Assembly (NCBI GenBank): GCA_963626285.1
Contig: CAVFWQ010000043.1
Span: 1-17,080 of the forward strand
Length of the DNA: 17,080 nt
Direction: 5' to 3'
Source: CAVDRM01 sp963626285
Lineage (GTDB): Bacteria; Bacillota; Clostridia; Christensenellales; Aristaeellaceae
The number at the start of each line of letters is the position of its first letter. Position 1 is the first letter of the stretch. The notes under the pieces were generated by a model, which saw only the letters and a list, made by a program, of their open reading frames with translations, was not told where the DNA came from and searched no databases. The position numbers and the translations under genes were made by a program. Shown here piece by piece: positions 6,958 to 14,032 of this stretch.

Positions 6958-7986
6958 ATGAGTTCAAAAGCTGTCACCATTCGGGATATTGCGTCTGCAG
7001 CCGGTGTTTCCGTCAGCACGGCATTTCGCGCATTAAAGAACGAGGAACTGGTCAAGCCTGCCACCAGAGCCAAGGTCATGGCGGCCAAGCACGTTCTTGA
7101 GAATGAAAAAACGCAGAGCTATAAAAAACCGAGTGCCGAACCGCTCTCTTTTGGCATCATTATGCCCGTTTCCACAGCGCAGGACATAGGACGGCATCCG
7201 TCCATGTTCGTGCTGGTGACCAGCTTCCTTTCCGAATTATCAAAAAATAATATTTCCAATACTATGCTGGTCTTTGATGAAAACTCCATGCGGGTAGAAG
7301 ACCTTCTTGCGCGGCCTATGGACGGTTACATGATTACCGGCACAAGCTCCGAACAGGAAAGGCTGCTTTTGCCGGTGTTGTCCCATTCGAAAATTCCTTG
7401 CGTTATTGTGAACCGTCATGCGGAAGCACCGTATATCAGTTGTGTTAAAATCGACGATAAAGCGGCGACCGCCGACGCGACACGGTACTTGATTTCTTTA
7501 GGGCATACACGTATTGCTTATTTGAGCGGCAGCAAAAATTATCAGCATACCATGCGCCGCATGGACGGCTATTTGCAGGCCATGAACGAAGCTCATCTCC
7601 CCGTCCTTGATAAATGGGTGGTAAACGGTGATTACAGCGAGACATCCGGCTATGCGATGGGCAAAATAATCGCTTCATCGGATGTGCGCCCTACGGCTGT
7701 TCTGTGCGCCAGCGATACCATTGCCATCGGCTGCTTATATGCAATGGAAGAAAAAAATATCTCCGTGCCGCGGGAATGCTCCATTATCGGCTTTGGCAAT
7801 ATTGAATCCAGCCGCCTTGTCACTCCAAAGCTGACGACCATTACACAGCCAAGCGTGGATATGGGTTTCCTGGCTGCGAAAATTCTCATGCAAATGATTC
7901 AAATCCCCGGCATCGTCAGCCAGCAGCTCATCCTGCAAACCCGCCTTATCATCCGTGAATCAACGGCAGAAGTAAATGAAAAATAA
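6958..7986 (+). CDS. LacI-family transcriptional regulator
   Basis: This 342-residue protein has the standard LacI/GalR layout. The N-terminal helix-turn-helix spans about 5-27 (VTIRDIASAAGVSVSTAF), followed by the hinge region to about 55. A periplasmic-binding-protein-like effector domain follows, marked by LGHTRIAYLSG (181-191), RMDGY (201-205), SDTIAIG (252-258), GFGNIE (278-283) and TPKLTTITQP (289-298). The recognition helix reads STAFRAL where many family members have TVSR, so its operator may differ from the usual CG-centred site. The start is firm: GGGGAGGG sits 6 bases before the ATG. It is transcribed divergently from the sugar operon and is the likely repressor of that operon. Its effector is probably the imported sugar or a pathway intermediate. 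Confidence 0.92.
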   Translation: MSSKAVTIRDIASAAGVSVSTAFRALKNEELVKPATRAKVMAAKHVLENEKTQSYKKPSAEPLSFGIIMPVSTAQDIGRHPSMFVLVTSFLSELSKNNISNTMLVFDENSMRVEDLLARPMDGYMITGTSSEQERLLLPVLSHSKIPCVIVNRHAEAPYISCVKIDDKAATADATRYLISLGHTRIAYLSGSKNYQHTMRRMDGYLQAMNEAHLPVLDKWVVNGDYSETSGYAMGKIIASSDVRPTAVLCASDTIAIGCLYAMEEKNISVPRECSIIGFGNIESSRLVTPKLTTITQPSVDMGFLAAKILMQMIQIPGIVSQQLILQTRLIIRESTAEVNEK

Positions 7987-8130
7987 GCGGTGGCATTTTC
8001 GCATCGATTGAGACGCATCATGATTTCGCCGAAGGTAATCCTATTTTCTTTCCAGACTAAGTGCCACTGGAGATGCAACTGGGGCATTTACTTTGGAAAT
8101 TTACTTGCCACCTCATATTACATTCATCAT
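7987..8130. other. Intergenic stretch after the LacI-family gene
   Basis: No coding frame, RNA gene or convincing intrinsic terminator is seen here. Base composition becomes AT-richer than in the flanking operons, marking the left side of the accessory region. Confidence 0.5.
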
Positions 8131-8159
8131 TTGATTAGTTGTAGAATCGATGGTATACT
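8131..8159 (+). promoter_or_regulatory. Promoter of the SH3b-domain protein gene
   Basis: TTGATT (8131-8136) and TATACT (8154-8159) are separated by exactly 17 bp, with a TG one base before the -10 (extended -10). Transcription would start near 8166, so the message has a very short leader running straight into the AAGGAGG site at 8174-8180. Confidence 0.7.
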
Positions 8160-8181
8160 CATTGCAATAAGGTAAGGAGGA

Positions 8182-9312
8182 TTGACGGACATAAGAACAA
8201 AAGCGGCCTTAATTGTTATAATATTTTTGATGCTAGTTTCTGCAATGGCAAGCTCAGAGGAGCTTGTTTCTGTGGACGAAGACAATGAACAATCTCTCCC
8301 TTTAGACGTCATAAATTATTTCCAAAGAACTTCAATTGGTGGTTATTCAATTTTAGGCCAGGCATTATTCGAATCAGATGCTATGACCGATGGAACTTTT
8401 TTCGTGCTTATTCATACAACTTCTAATACAAATGTCCTGTATTGTTTTACCAAATCTCTTGGGGTCTGGAATTTATCTTTCTATACACAGGAAGCGATAC
8501 CGCAAAAAGATGAACATGTAACAATTTATCCGCTTGAAACGATTTTTGATGATATTCGCGAGGAAGAGCACCAAGGAAAATTTCTCGTGATTGGAGAGCT
8601 TGATGGACACCATGAGGAAATGATGCTTGGAACCATCTATCAGTTGAATACTTCTGGTGAATGGTTGCTGTTTCACGTTTGGAGCCATGGCCTGTATGAC
8701 AAGATGTGGTATCGCGATACCAGCATATCGTTTTATGGCGATTTGGAGAACACAAACTCAGAACACACTGTATATGGTCTGTTTCCGCGTAATTTGCGAC
8801 GGATGCGTTTGGAAATTGATATTCCATATAATTACGATGAAGCACAATCTTGGCCTCAAGCGGTTCCTCTTCTAACAGAACAGCAAGAAATATCGGCCTC
8901 ATTAGGGCATAACGCAAAGTATGTTGTTTATTCTGCGCCAAACATAAATTCTCTGTGTGGGGCAAAAGGCAAAGCAGCTGTTTCTACAAATGGCAGAATT
9001 ATGGCATATGGGAAGGAGGCAGGATGGATAATGATTCAATACGAAATCGATGAAAATAATAATCGTATTGGTTATATTCCTGCCTCCATTCTGGAAAATG
9101 TTACCATCCCAGAACTGTCCTTTACAAATTACCCAATGATTATTTCTTCCCCTGCTTTTGTAACAGACGACCCTCTGCGTTCTCAAAGAGTCCTGACTCA
9201 GTTACCAGAAAATAGCACCGTAATCTGGCTTGCTATGCTGGACGAATGGGCATATGTTGAAGGTTCTTCATTCCGAGGATTTGTCCCAGTGAAAGCACTT
9301 GCAGTAAATTGA
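8182..9312 (+). CDS. Secreted protein with two C-terminal SH3b-like domains
   Basis: Reading from TTG at 8182 gives 376 residues. Residues 5-23 form a signal peptide (basic RTK, hydrophobic core, then SAMA|S), so export is likely. The middle part (about 35-240) is not recognised. Two bacterial SH3-like folds are suggested at 247-306 (VVYSAPN.., GWIMIQY, GYIP) and 318-374 (SSPAFVTDD, EWAYVEG, GFVPVKAL). SH3b domains often bind cell-wall peptides. The start is odd: AAGGAGG ends at 8180, only one base before the TTG and 10 bases before an in-frame ATA at 8191, where an ATG would be expected. The next ATG (8230) would destroy the signal peptide. Base composition is AT-richer than the flanking operons. 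Not obviously linked to sugar or shikimate metabolism; the role is unknown. Confidence 0.75.
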   Translation: MTDIRTKAALIVIIFLMLVSAMASSEELVSVDEDNEQSLPLDVINYFQRTSIGGYSILGQALFESDAMTDGTFFVLIHTTSNTNVLYCFTKSLGVWNLSFYTQEAIPQKDEHVTIYPLETIFDDIREEEHQGKFLVIGELDGHHEEMMLGTIYQLNTSGEWLLFHVWSHGLYDKMWYRDTSISFYGDLENTNSEHTVYGLFPRNLRRMRLEIDIPYNYDEAQSWPQAVPLLTEQQEISASLGHNAKYVVYSAPNINSLCGAKGKAAVSTNGRIMAYGKEAGWIMIQYEIDENNNRIGYIPASILENVTIPELSFTNYPMIISSPAFVTDDPLRSQRVLTQLPENSTVIWLAMLDEWAYVEGSSFRGFVPVKALAVN

Positions 9313-9337
9313 TGCCGGCTAGTTAAACCGTTGAGAA

Positions 9338-9673
9338 TTACAGTACTGTCGCACCATTTCCACTGAGCGGGATATCAACTTCTTTTTCCGTTCCATCTCC
9401 GACCAGCGTTGCTTTGACACGGTAACACTTGCAATTGGAAGCTGTTAATTCTTTGAAAGCTTCCTTCTGATTTGTCGTGTATCCGCAAACGTTACATCCA
9501 AATTTTGTTTTATTATTGACCACTTTAGTGATATTATATGAAATTGCAATGTTTACATTGGTATAGGGTGTCGGAGTAGCACTTTCATCATAATAGGAAT
9601 AGTGCATATCACCAGACAGAACAGCATTGTAGCTTACTTCAGTAACCCAAGACTTATCAATTACTTTCTGCAA
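9338..9673 (-). pseudogene. 5'-truncated remnant with a CxxC...CxC segment
   Basis: A minus-strand frame of about 111 residues, not recognised as any family. It has FGCNVCGYTT followed 15-20 residues later by NCKCYRV, possibly a metal-binding Cys cluster. The rest is rich in Ser, Thr, Tyr and Asn. The only upstream start is a TTG at 9673 without a ribosome binding site. The frame continues upstream as sensible-looking residues (NYIRSG) until a stop, as if the true N-terminus had been lost. It ends converging on the SH3b gene, 25 bases apart. It is most likely a decayed gene fragment, though a small expressed protein is possible. Confidence 0.4.
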
Positions 9674-9920
9674 ACCGCTACGGATATAATTCCATTAGTA
9701 TGATGTATAAAAATTACAATTTTGCAATAAAAAATTCTTTCATGACATATCGTTTGGCTATGCCGTGCTTTTTTCGCATCTTGTTTTAGACGGACAACTT
9801 CCAAATGAAGAATATCTTTCAGAACACTGAACCATCTACGGCACGGTTCTAACATGTCACGGCCTTTGCTGTTTGCGGCGTCCGTCTTTGACGGGGGAAT
9901 TACGCGGTAAATATGATAAT
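9674..9920. other. Gene-poor AT-rich stretch
   Basis: A minus-strand frame runs through most of this stretch but has no ribosome binding site, starts inside the palindrome region, and resembles no known protein. No RNA gene or complete insertion sequence is visible. It reads as decayed or non-coding sequence between the remnant frame and the DegV gene. Confidence 0.45.
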
Positions 9921-9968
9921 ATGGATGACGGAGAATTACTTGAAGCAAAGCAATTCTCCGTCATCCAT
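9921..9968. repeat. 17-bp perfect palindrome downstream of the DegV gene
   Basis: Bases 9921-9937 are the exact reverse complement of 9952-9968, with a 14-base loop that can add three more pairs (9939-9941 with 9948-9950). It lies 34 bases beyond the DegV stop codon. No U-run follows on either strand, so it is not a textbook terminator. It may still end or protect the tetR-degV transcript, or be a dispersed palindromic element. Only one copy is in this window. Confidence 0.65.
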
Positions 9969-10002
9969 TATCTATCGCTTATTTGTTCTGTGCTGCCTTG
10001 AT

Positions 10003-10875
10003 TTATCTATGCTGACCAATGAAAAACAGCGCTAATGTGCCTGGGCCGGAATGCGCCCCGATAACAGGGCCGACAGGGTGAATCAGAATATCCTTGATAT
10101 GGAAACGTGCTTTGATTTGTTCGGCGAGAAATTGCGCATCCTCCTCGCAGTCGCCGTGCGAAATAAACACAGTCTGCTTTTCGGGGTCAATGACTAATTC
10201 TTCCATCTTTTCCAGCAGCGCTAAAATAGATTTTTTGCGACCGCGTACCTTGCCAACGGGCGTCAGCTTTCCGGCATCGTCCGTGTGCATGACGGGCTTG
10301 ATGGACAGCATGGAGCCGACGATGGCCGTCGCGGTCGAAACACGGCCGCCGCGCCGCAGATGCATAAGGTCGTCGACCGTAAACCAGTGGCACACATGCT
10401 GCTTCATCCGCTCCGCGAAATCACGCGCCTCCGCCAGTGCTGCACCGGCTTTCTTTTTCTGCGCGGTCAGGTAGACGAGCAAACCCTGTCCCAAGGAGGC
10501 AGCCAGGGTATCCACCACCTCAATGGTGCGCTCTCTGTACTTTTCGCGCAGCTCGTTGGCGGCCGATACGCAGGACGCATAGGTGCAGCTCAGTGCAGAG
10601 GAGAAATTCAGGCACAAAATGTCTCGCCCTGATTTTAAAATTTCCTCCATTGCTGTGGTCGCCGCATCGATATTCACGCCGGAGGTGACCGCCGTGTGAC
10701 CGTCACGAAGGTTTTTATAGAAAACCTTGGAAGGCATTTCGCGACAGTCCAAATAATTTCTGTAGGTTTTTCCGTCCTGCACGAAGGACAGGGGAAGCAC
10801 TGTCAGGCCAAGCTCCTTGGCCAATTCGTCCGGCAGATCGCAGGAGGAATCCGTCATCAATACATACTCTCTCAT
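10003..10875 (-). CDS. DegV family protein (FakB-like fatty-acid-binding protein)
   Basis: 290 residues, the usual DegV length. Family signatures in order: MTDSSCDLP (7-15), the VTSG loop (63-66), FSSALSCTY (91-99), VDTLAASLGQG (121-131), the RRGGRVS region (174-180), LSIKPVM (190-196) and PVIGAHSGPG (270-279). Characterised relatives (FakB) carry a fatty acid to the kinase FakA, which makes acyl phosphate for membrane lipid synthesis. Several DegV paralogues usually coexist, so the ligand here is unknown, and no fakA is in the window. ATG at 10875 is chosen because AAAGGG lies 8-9 bases upstream; an earlier ATG at 10902 lacks one. It follows the TetR gene by 42 bases and is probably co-transcribed with it. 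Cytoplasmic. Confidence 0.9.
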   Translation of the reverse strand: MREYVLMTDSSCDLPDELAKELGLTVLPLSFVQDGKTYRNYLDCREMPSKVFYKNLRDGHTAVTSGVNIDAATTAMEEILKSGRDILCLNFSSALSCTYASCVSAANELREKYRERTIEVVDTLAASLGQGLLVYLTAQKKKAGAALAEARDFAERMKQHVCHWFTVDDLMHLRRGGRVSTATAIVGSMLSIKPVMHTDDAGKLTPVGKVRGRKKSILALLEKMEELVIDPEKQTVFISHGDCEEDAQFLAEQIKARFHIKDILIHPVGPVIGAHSGPGTLALFFIGQHR

Positions 10876-10917
10876 GAAAGACACCCTTTCATTTTTAATC
10901 ATATATGTTCAATCCGT

Positions 10918-11499
10918 TTAAGGAAGGTCAAACTCTCTTGCAATGGCCTGCGCAATGAAATCGAAGCTTTCCTGCTTATTTTCCAGCTCGCCGTTGTCCA
11001 GCATCAGCGCCGCCCCGTAGATTAGAGAGCGGACAACAAAGGTCTTTCGCACCCGTGTTTCCGGCGGCATCTGCGTTTCCTCACAGTATTTGTCCACCAA
11101 TGCTTTTGTTCCGGGACTCATCTGTGACTTTGTCCGTATCTGCTCAGGAGCCAAGGAATCGTCCCGCTGCATCAAAATCGAACGGAAATACGGGTTTCTG
11201 CGGAGGAAGCGCACATAGACCACACTGGTTTCAATGAGCTGCCGCCGCGTATCACCGGCATACCGCTCGGCAATTTCTGACTGAAGCTGATACCACTGCC
11301 CGTTGATATAGGCAATGATGGCCAAAATGAAGTCATTTTTATCCGAAAAGTGGTTATACGGCGCTGCGCAGGAAACTCCGCAGGCAGCTGCCACGCGGCG
11401 AATGGAAAAATTTTGTATGCCGCTTCGACCAAGCTCGTCAATTCCGGCCAGCAGCAGCCGTTCCTTGACGGAAGACTGCTTTTTTGCCTGCACATCCAT
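10918..11499 (-). CDS. TetR-family transcriptional regulator
   Basis: 193 residues with the TetR layout. A helix-turn-helix lies at about 31-50 (FSIRRVAAACGVSCAAPYNHF), followed by a divergent all-helical ligand-binding and dimerisation domain. The HTH includes the family YxHF turn (48-51). The start ATG at 11499 has only an AGG directly adjacent and an AAGGGAAGG about 20 bases upstream, so translation may be weak. No better in-frame start is seen. It is co-oriented with the DegV gene. A strong promoter and a symmetric site just upstream suggest it represses its own operon. Because DegV proteins bind fatty acids, its inducer may be an acyl compound, but this is a guess from context. Confidence 0.88.
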   Translation of the reverse strand: MDVQAKKQSSVKERLLLAGIDELGRSGIQNFSIRRVAAACGVSCAAPYNHFSDKNDFILAIIAYINGQWYQLQSEIAERYAGDTRRQLIETSVVYVRFLRRNPYFRSILMQRDDSLAPEQIRTKSQMSPGTKALVDKYCEETQMPPETRVRKTFVVRSLIYGAALMLDNGELENKQESFDFIAQAIAREFDLP

Positions 11500-11536
11500 C
11501 CTGCTTGACGCACCAGCCTTCCCTTGAGCAGTTTAC

Positions 11537-11567
11537 GCATGAATGTTATCACTGATAACCTCAATGC
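11537..11567. promoter_or_regulatory. Symmetric operator-like site for the TetR regulator
   Basis: A perfect core palindrome, GTTATC-ACT-GATAAC (11545-11559), is flanked at equal 4-base distances by GCAT (11537-11540) and ATGC (11564-11567), giving 31 bp of dyad symmetry. It begins right at the predicted transcription start of the tetR-degV unit. Position and symmetry fit a TetR-dimer operator for autorepression. Confidence 0.65.
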
Positions 11568-11573
11568 ATGATT

Positions 11574-11602
11574 AGTGTACATTGCCGATTTTATTTTGTC
11601 AA
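11574..11602 (-). promoter_or_regulatory. Promoter of the tetR-degV operon
   Basis: On the minus strand TTGACA (11602-11597), a 17-bp spacer and TACACT (11579-11574) form a strong sigma-A-type promoter. Transcription would begin near 11567, at the edge of the symmetric site. Confidence 0.75.
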
Positions 11603-11665
11603 GGGGCGTTGTTTTTGTATCCGCTTGATGCCATGCGAATGACACATTTTGAAATAATAAAGGAT

Positions 11666-11686
11666 TTTTCGACTTCATGTCGAAAA
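11666..11686. repeat. Hairpin in the region before aroB
   Basis: Perfect 8-bp arms TTTTCGAC (11666-11673) and GTCGAAAA (11679-11686) with a 5-base loop lie about 30 bases before the aroB start. It may be a regulator site or a leader hairpin of the shikimate operon. No clear -35/-10 pair for this operon could be assigned between 11603 and 11717. Confidence 0.45.
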
Positions 11687-11717
11687 GAACAAACGATAAA
11701 GAACGGGGGTGCGGCGA

Positions 11718-12767
11718 ATGGAGAGCGTGGTGCTTCAAACAGAAGAGCCCTATGAGGTGCTGATTGGGCGCGGGCTGCTCTCCGAGCTTGGCGAACGGCT
11801 TTTGAAGCTGCATCGGCCATGCCGAACAATGCTGATTGCGGATGAAACGGTATACGCCCTGTATGGAAAGCAGGCGGAATCAGCTTTGAAAAGCGCGGGC
11901 TTTTCCGTTTATGCCTTTCAATTTCCCGCAGGGGAGCAGAGCAAAACAATGGACACCTGCATGCGGGTGCTCGGCAGAATGGCTCAGGCGGAAATCACCC
12001 GCGCCGACCTTGTCCTGACGCTGGGTGGCGGCGTGACGGGGGACTTGGGCGGCTTTGCGGCAGCCATTTATCAGCGCGGCGTTCCCTTTGTGCAGCTCCC
12101 GACCACGCTGCTGGCCGCCGTAGATGCGTCCGTCGGAGGCAAGACGGCCGTTGATTTACCGGAAGGAAAGAATCTGGCTGGCGCGTTTCATCAGCCTTCC
12201 CTGGTCTTGTGCGATACCGCAACGCTGGACACGCTGCCGAATGACATTTTTATGCAGGGCGCAGCGGAAATCATCAAGCACGGGCTGCTGACGAACGCGG
12301 CTTGGCTTTCCGAATTTGCCGCTTCGCCAAAGGCAAACATTGATGAAATCATCCGAAAAAACGTGGAGATTAAGGCATCGTTCGTGCTGCATGATGAGCG
12401 CGATACGAGCCGCCGCCAAATGCTGAATTTAGGCCACACCATCGGTCATGCCTTGGAAAAGCTGAGCAATTATGCGCTTTCTCACGGGCAGGCCGTTGCC
12501 ATCGGCCTGGTCGCCGAGCTGCGGGCAGCGCGAAAAATGGGGCTTGGAAGCGCGGACGAACGCATTGCGCAAAAGTATCTTACGCAATGCGGATTGCAAA
12601 CAGAATATACCTGTGACTCGGAGGCTCTGCTTGCGCTGGCCGTTCGTGACAAAAAAAGACGCGGCAAAACAATAAACATGATTGTATTGACCGAGAACGG
12701 ACCGCAGCTCAAAGCGCTTTCTGTGGATGACTTCAAGTGCTTTGCGGCGCTGGGGATGCAGCCATGA
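11718..12767 (+). CDS. aroB: 3-dehydroquinate synthase
   Basis: Converts DAHP to 3-dehydroquinate, the second step of the shikimate pathway, in the cytoplasm with NAD and a divalent metal. The protein has 349 residues, typical for AroB. Clear motifs: GGGVTGDLGGF (103-113), PTTLLAAVDASVGGKT (128-143), EIIKHG (184-189), LNLGHTIGHALE (236-247) and SHGQAVAIG (255-263). Likely metal ligands are Glu184, His240 and His256. ATG at 11718 is chosen because GGGGG lies 8 bases upstream; a GTG three codons earlier overlaps that site. It is the first gene of the shikimate operon. Its TGA overlaps the ATG of aroA (ATGA). Confidence 0.96.
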   Translation: MESVVLQTEEPYEVLIGRGLLSELGERLLKLHRPCRTMLIADETVYALYGKQAESALKSAGFSVYAFQFPAGEQSKTMDTCMRVLGRMAQAEITRADLVLTLGGGVTGDLGGFAAAIYQRGVPFVQLPTTLLAAVDASVGGKTAVDLPEGKNLAGAFHQPSLVLCDTATLDTLPNDIFMQGAAEIIKHGLLTNAAWLSEFAASPKANIDEIIRKNVEIKASFVLHDERDTSRRQMLNLGHTIGHALEKLSNYALSHGQAVAIGLVAELRAARKMGLGSADERIAQKYLTQCGLQTEYTCDSEALLALAVRDKKRRGKTINMIVLTENGPQLKALSVDDFKCFAALGMQP

Positions 12768-14032
12768 ACATCATCGTTTCGCCTTTTTCGGCCTTCGGTG
12801 AAATCGCTGCACCGGCCTCAAAATCTGAAGCGCACAGGATGCTGATTTGCGCAGCGTTGAGCGACAAAGAGACGTGCATTGAGCATCTACCGAACTGCGA
12901 TGATGTATCCGCTACCATTCAGGCATTGAAAGCACTCGGCGCGAACATCACTTATTCAGGCCATCAGGCATCAGTACGTCCCATTCGTCATGCAGACGGG
13001 AATGCGGTGCTTGATTGCCATGAAAGCGGCAGTACGCTCCGTTTTCTGCTTCCGGTTGTCTGGGCATTGGGTGGCGGCCGTTTTGACGGCGCCGAGAGCC
13101 TGAAAAAAAGACCATTGTCCGATTTGATGAATGCCATGAAACAGCACGGCGCAGTGTTTTCCGGCGATACGCTCCCGTTTACGCTCAGCGGCTCTGCATC
13201 GGGCGGCGTGTTTACCCTGTCAGGCTGCGTCAGCTCACAGTTCGTTTCCGGCCTTTTGATGGCAGCACCGCTGCTTCAAGAGGATGTTCATATCCGGCTG
13301 AAGGGTATGCTGGAATCGGCAGCATATGTGCGCTTGACAAGGCGCGTGATAGCACTGTTCGGCGTTGCGGTCGAAGAAACGAAGGCTGGTTTTGTCGTCT
13401 GCGGCGGGCAGGCATATCGGACGCCCGAACGAATCATCGTGTCGGGGGATTGGTCCGGCGCGGCGTTTCCCCTGGCGCTGGGCGCATTAAACGGTAATGT
13501 CCGTTTAACGGGACTTTCACCGGAGAGCGAACACGCAGACAGAAAAATTCTTGATTTTTTGCGGCAGATGGGCGCGTCTGTCACGGCAAATAAATACTCC
13601 GTTTGCGTAAAAAATATCGGACGATTGCACGGCATCGCGGCGGATGTTTCTCAAGCGCCGGATCTTGCGCCCGTGTTGGGCGCATTGATGGTACACGCCG
13701 ATGGAGTGTCCCATATAACCGGCATTCGCAGGCTGCGCTTTAAGGAAAGCGACCGCGCAAGGGGCATTGTGCGTATGGCGCGGGCATTGGGCGCTGAAGC
13801 CGAGGAATATGAAGACGCTTTGATAATCAGGGGAAGGCCTGATTTGCAAGGCGGCATTGCAGATACGCAAAACGACCATCGGCTGGTCATGGCAGCCTGT
13901 GTCGCAGCCTCTAAATGCAGGCAGCCCTGCACTATCTTGGACGCACAGGCCGTTCAAAAATCCTACCCGCATTTTTTTGATGATGTGCGGGCGCTGGGAG
14001 GAAGCATACATGGCATCGACCTTTGGATATAA
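12764..14032 (+). CDS. aroA: 3-phosphoshikimate 1-carboxyvinyltransferase (EPSP synthase)
   Basis: Joins shikimate 3-phosphate and phosphoenolpyruvate to give EPSP. The 422-residue length is normal. Visible sites: SKSEAHR (19-25; Lys20, Ser21, Arg25 in substrate binding), ESGSTLR (87-93; PEP-site loop, keeping the glycine that matches E. coli Gly96), SSQFVSG (157-163), PDLAP (299-303; Asp300 catalytic), RFKESDR (325-331; Glu328), NDHR (370-373) and QKSYP (398-402). The ATG at 12764 overlaps the aroB stop by 4 bases and has GGGGA upstream. A GTG nine codons earlier lies inside aroB and is less likely. Its end overlaps the aroC start by 23 bases. Confidence 0.96.
   Translation: MNIIVSPFSAFGEIAAPASKSEAHRMLICAALSDKETCIEHLPNCDDVSATIQALKALGANITYSGHQASVRPIRHADGNAVLDCHESGSTLRFLLPVVWALGGGRFDGAESLKKRPLSDLMNAMKQHGAVFSGDTLPFTLSGSASGGVFTLSGCVSSQFVSGLLMAAPLLQEDVHIRLKGMLESAAYVRLTRRVIALFGVAVEETKAGFVVCGGQAYRTPERIIVSGDWSGAAFPLALGALNGNVRLTGLSPESEHADRKILDFLRQMGASVTANKYSVCVKNIGRLHGIAADVSQAPDLAPVLGALMVHADGVSHITGIRRLRFKESDRARGIVRMARALGAEAEEYEDALIIRGRPDLQGGIADTQNDHRLVMAACVAASKCRQPCTILDAQAVQKSYPHFFDDVRALGGSIHGIDLWI

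Noticed and set aside
7989..8112. GGTGGCA and TGCCACC as possible ends of an insertion
   Set aside because: The arms are only 7 bp, about 110 bases apart, with no transposase or target duplication.
9661..9948. Minus-strand 95-codon frame considered as a possible transposase remnant
   Set aside because: It has no ribosome binding site and no DDE or HUH motif, begins within the palindrome area, and resembles nothing recognised.
9922..10002. Short plus-strand frame starting with an ATG in the large palindrome (MDDGELLEAKQF)
   Set aside because: It is only about 26 codons long, its sequence is dictated by the palindrome, and it lacks a well-spaced ribosome binding site.
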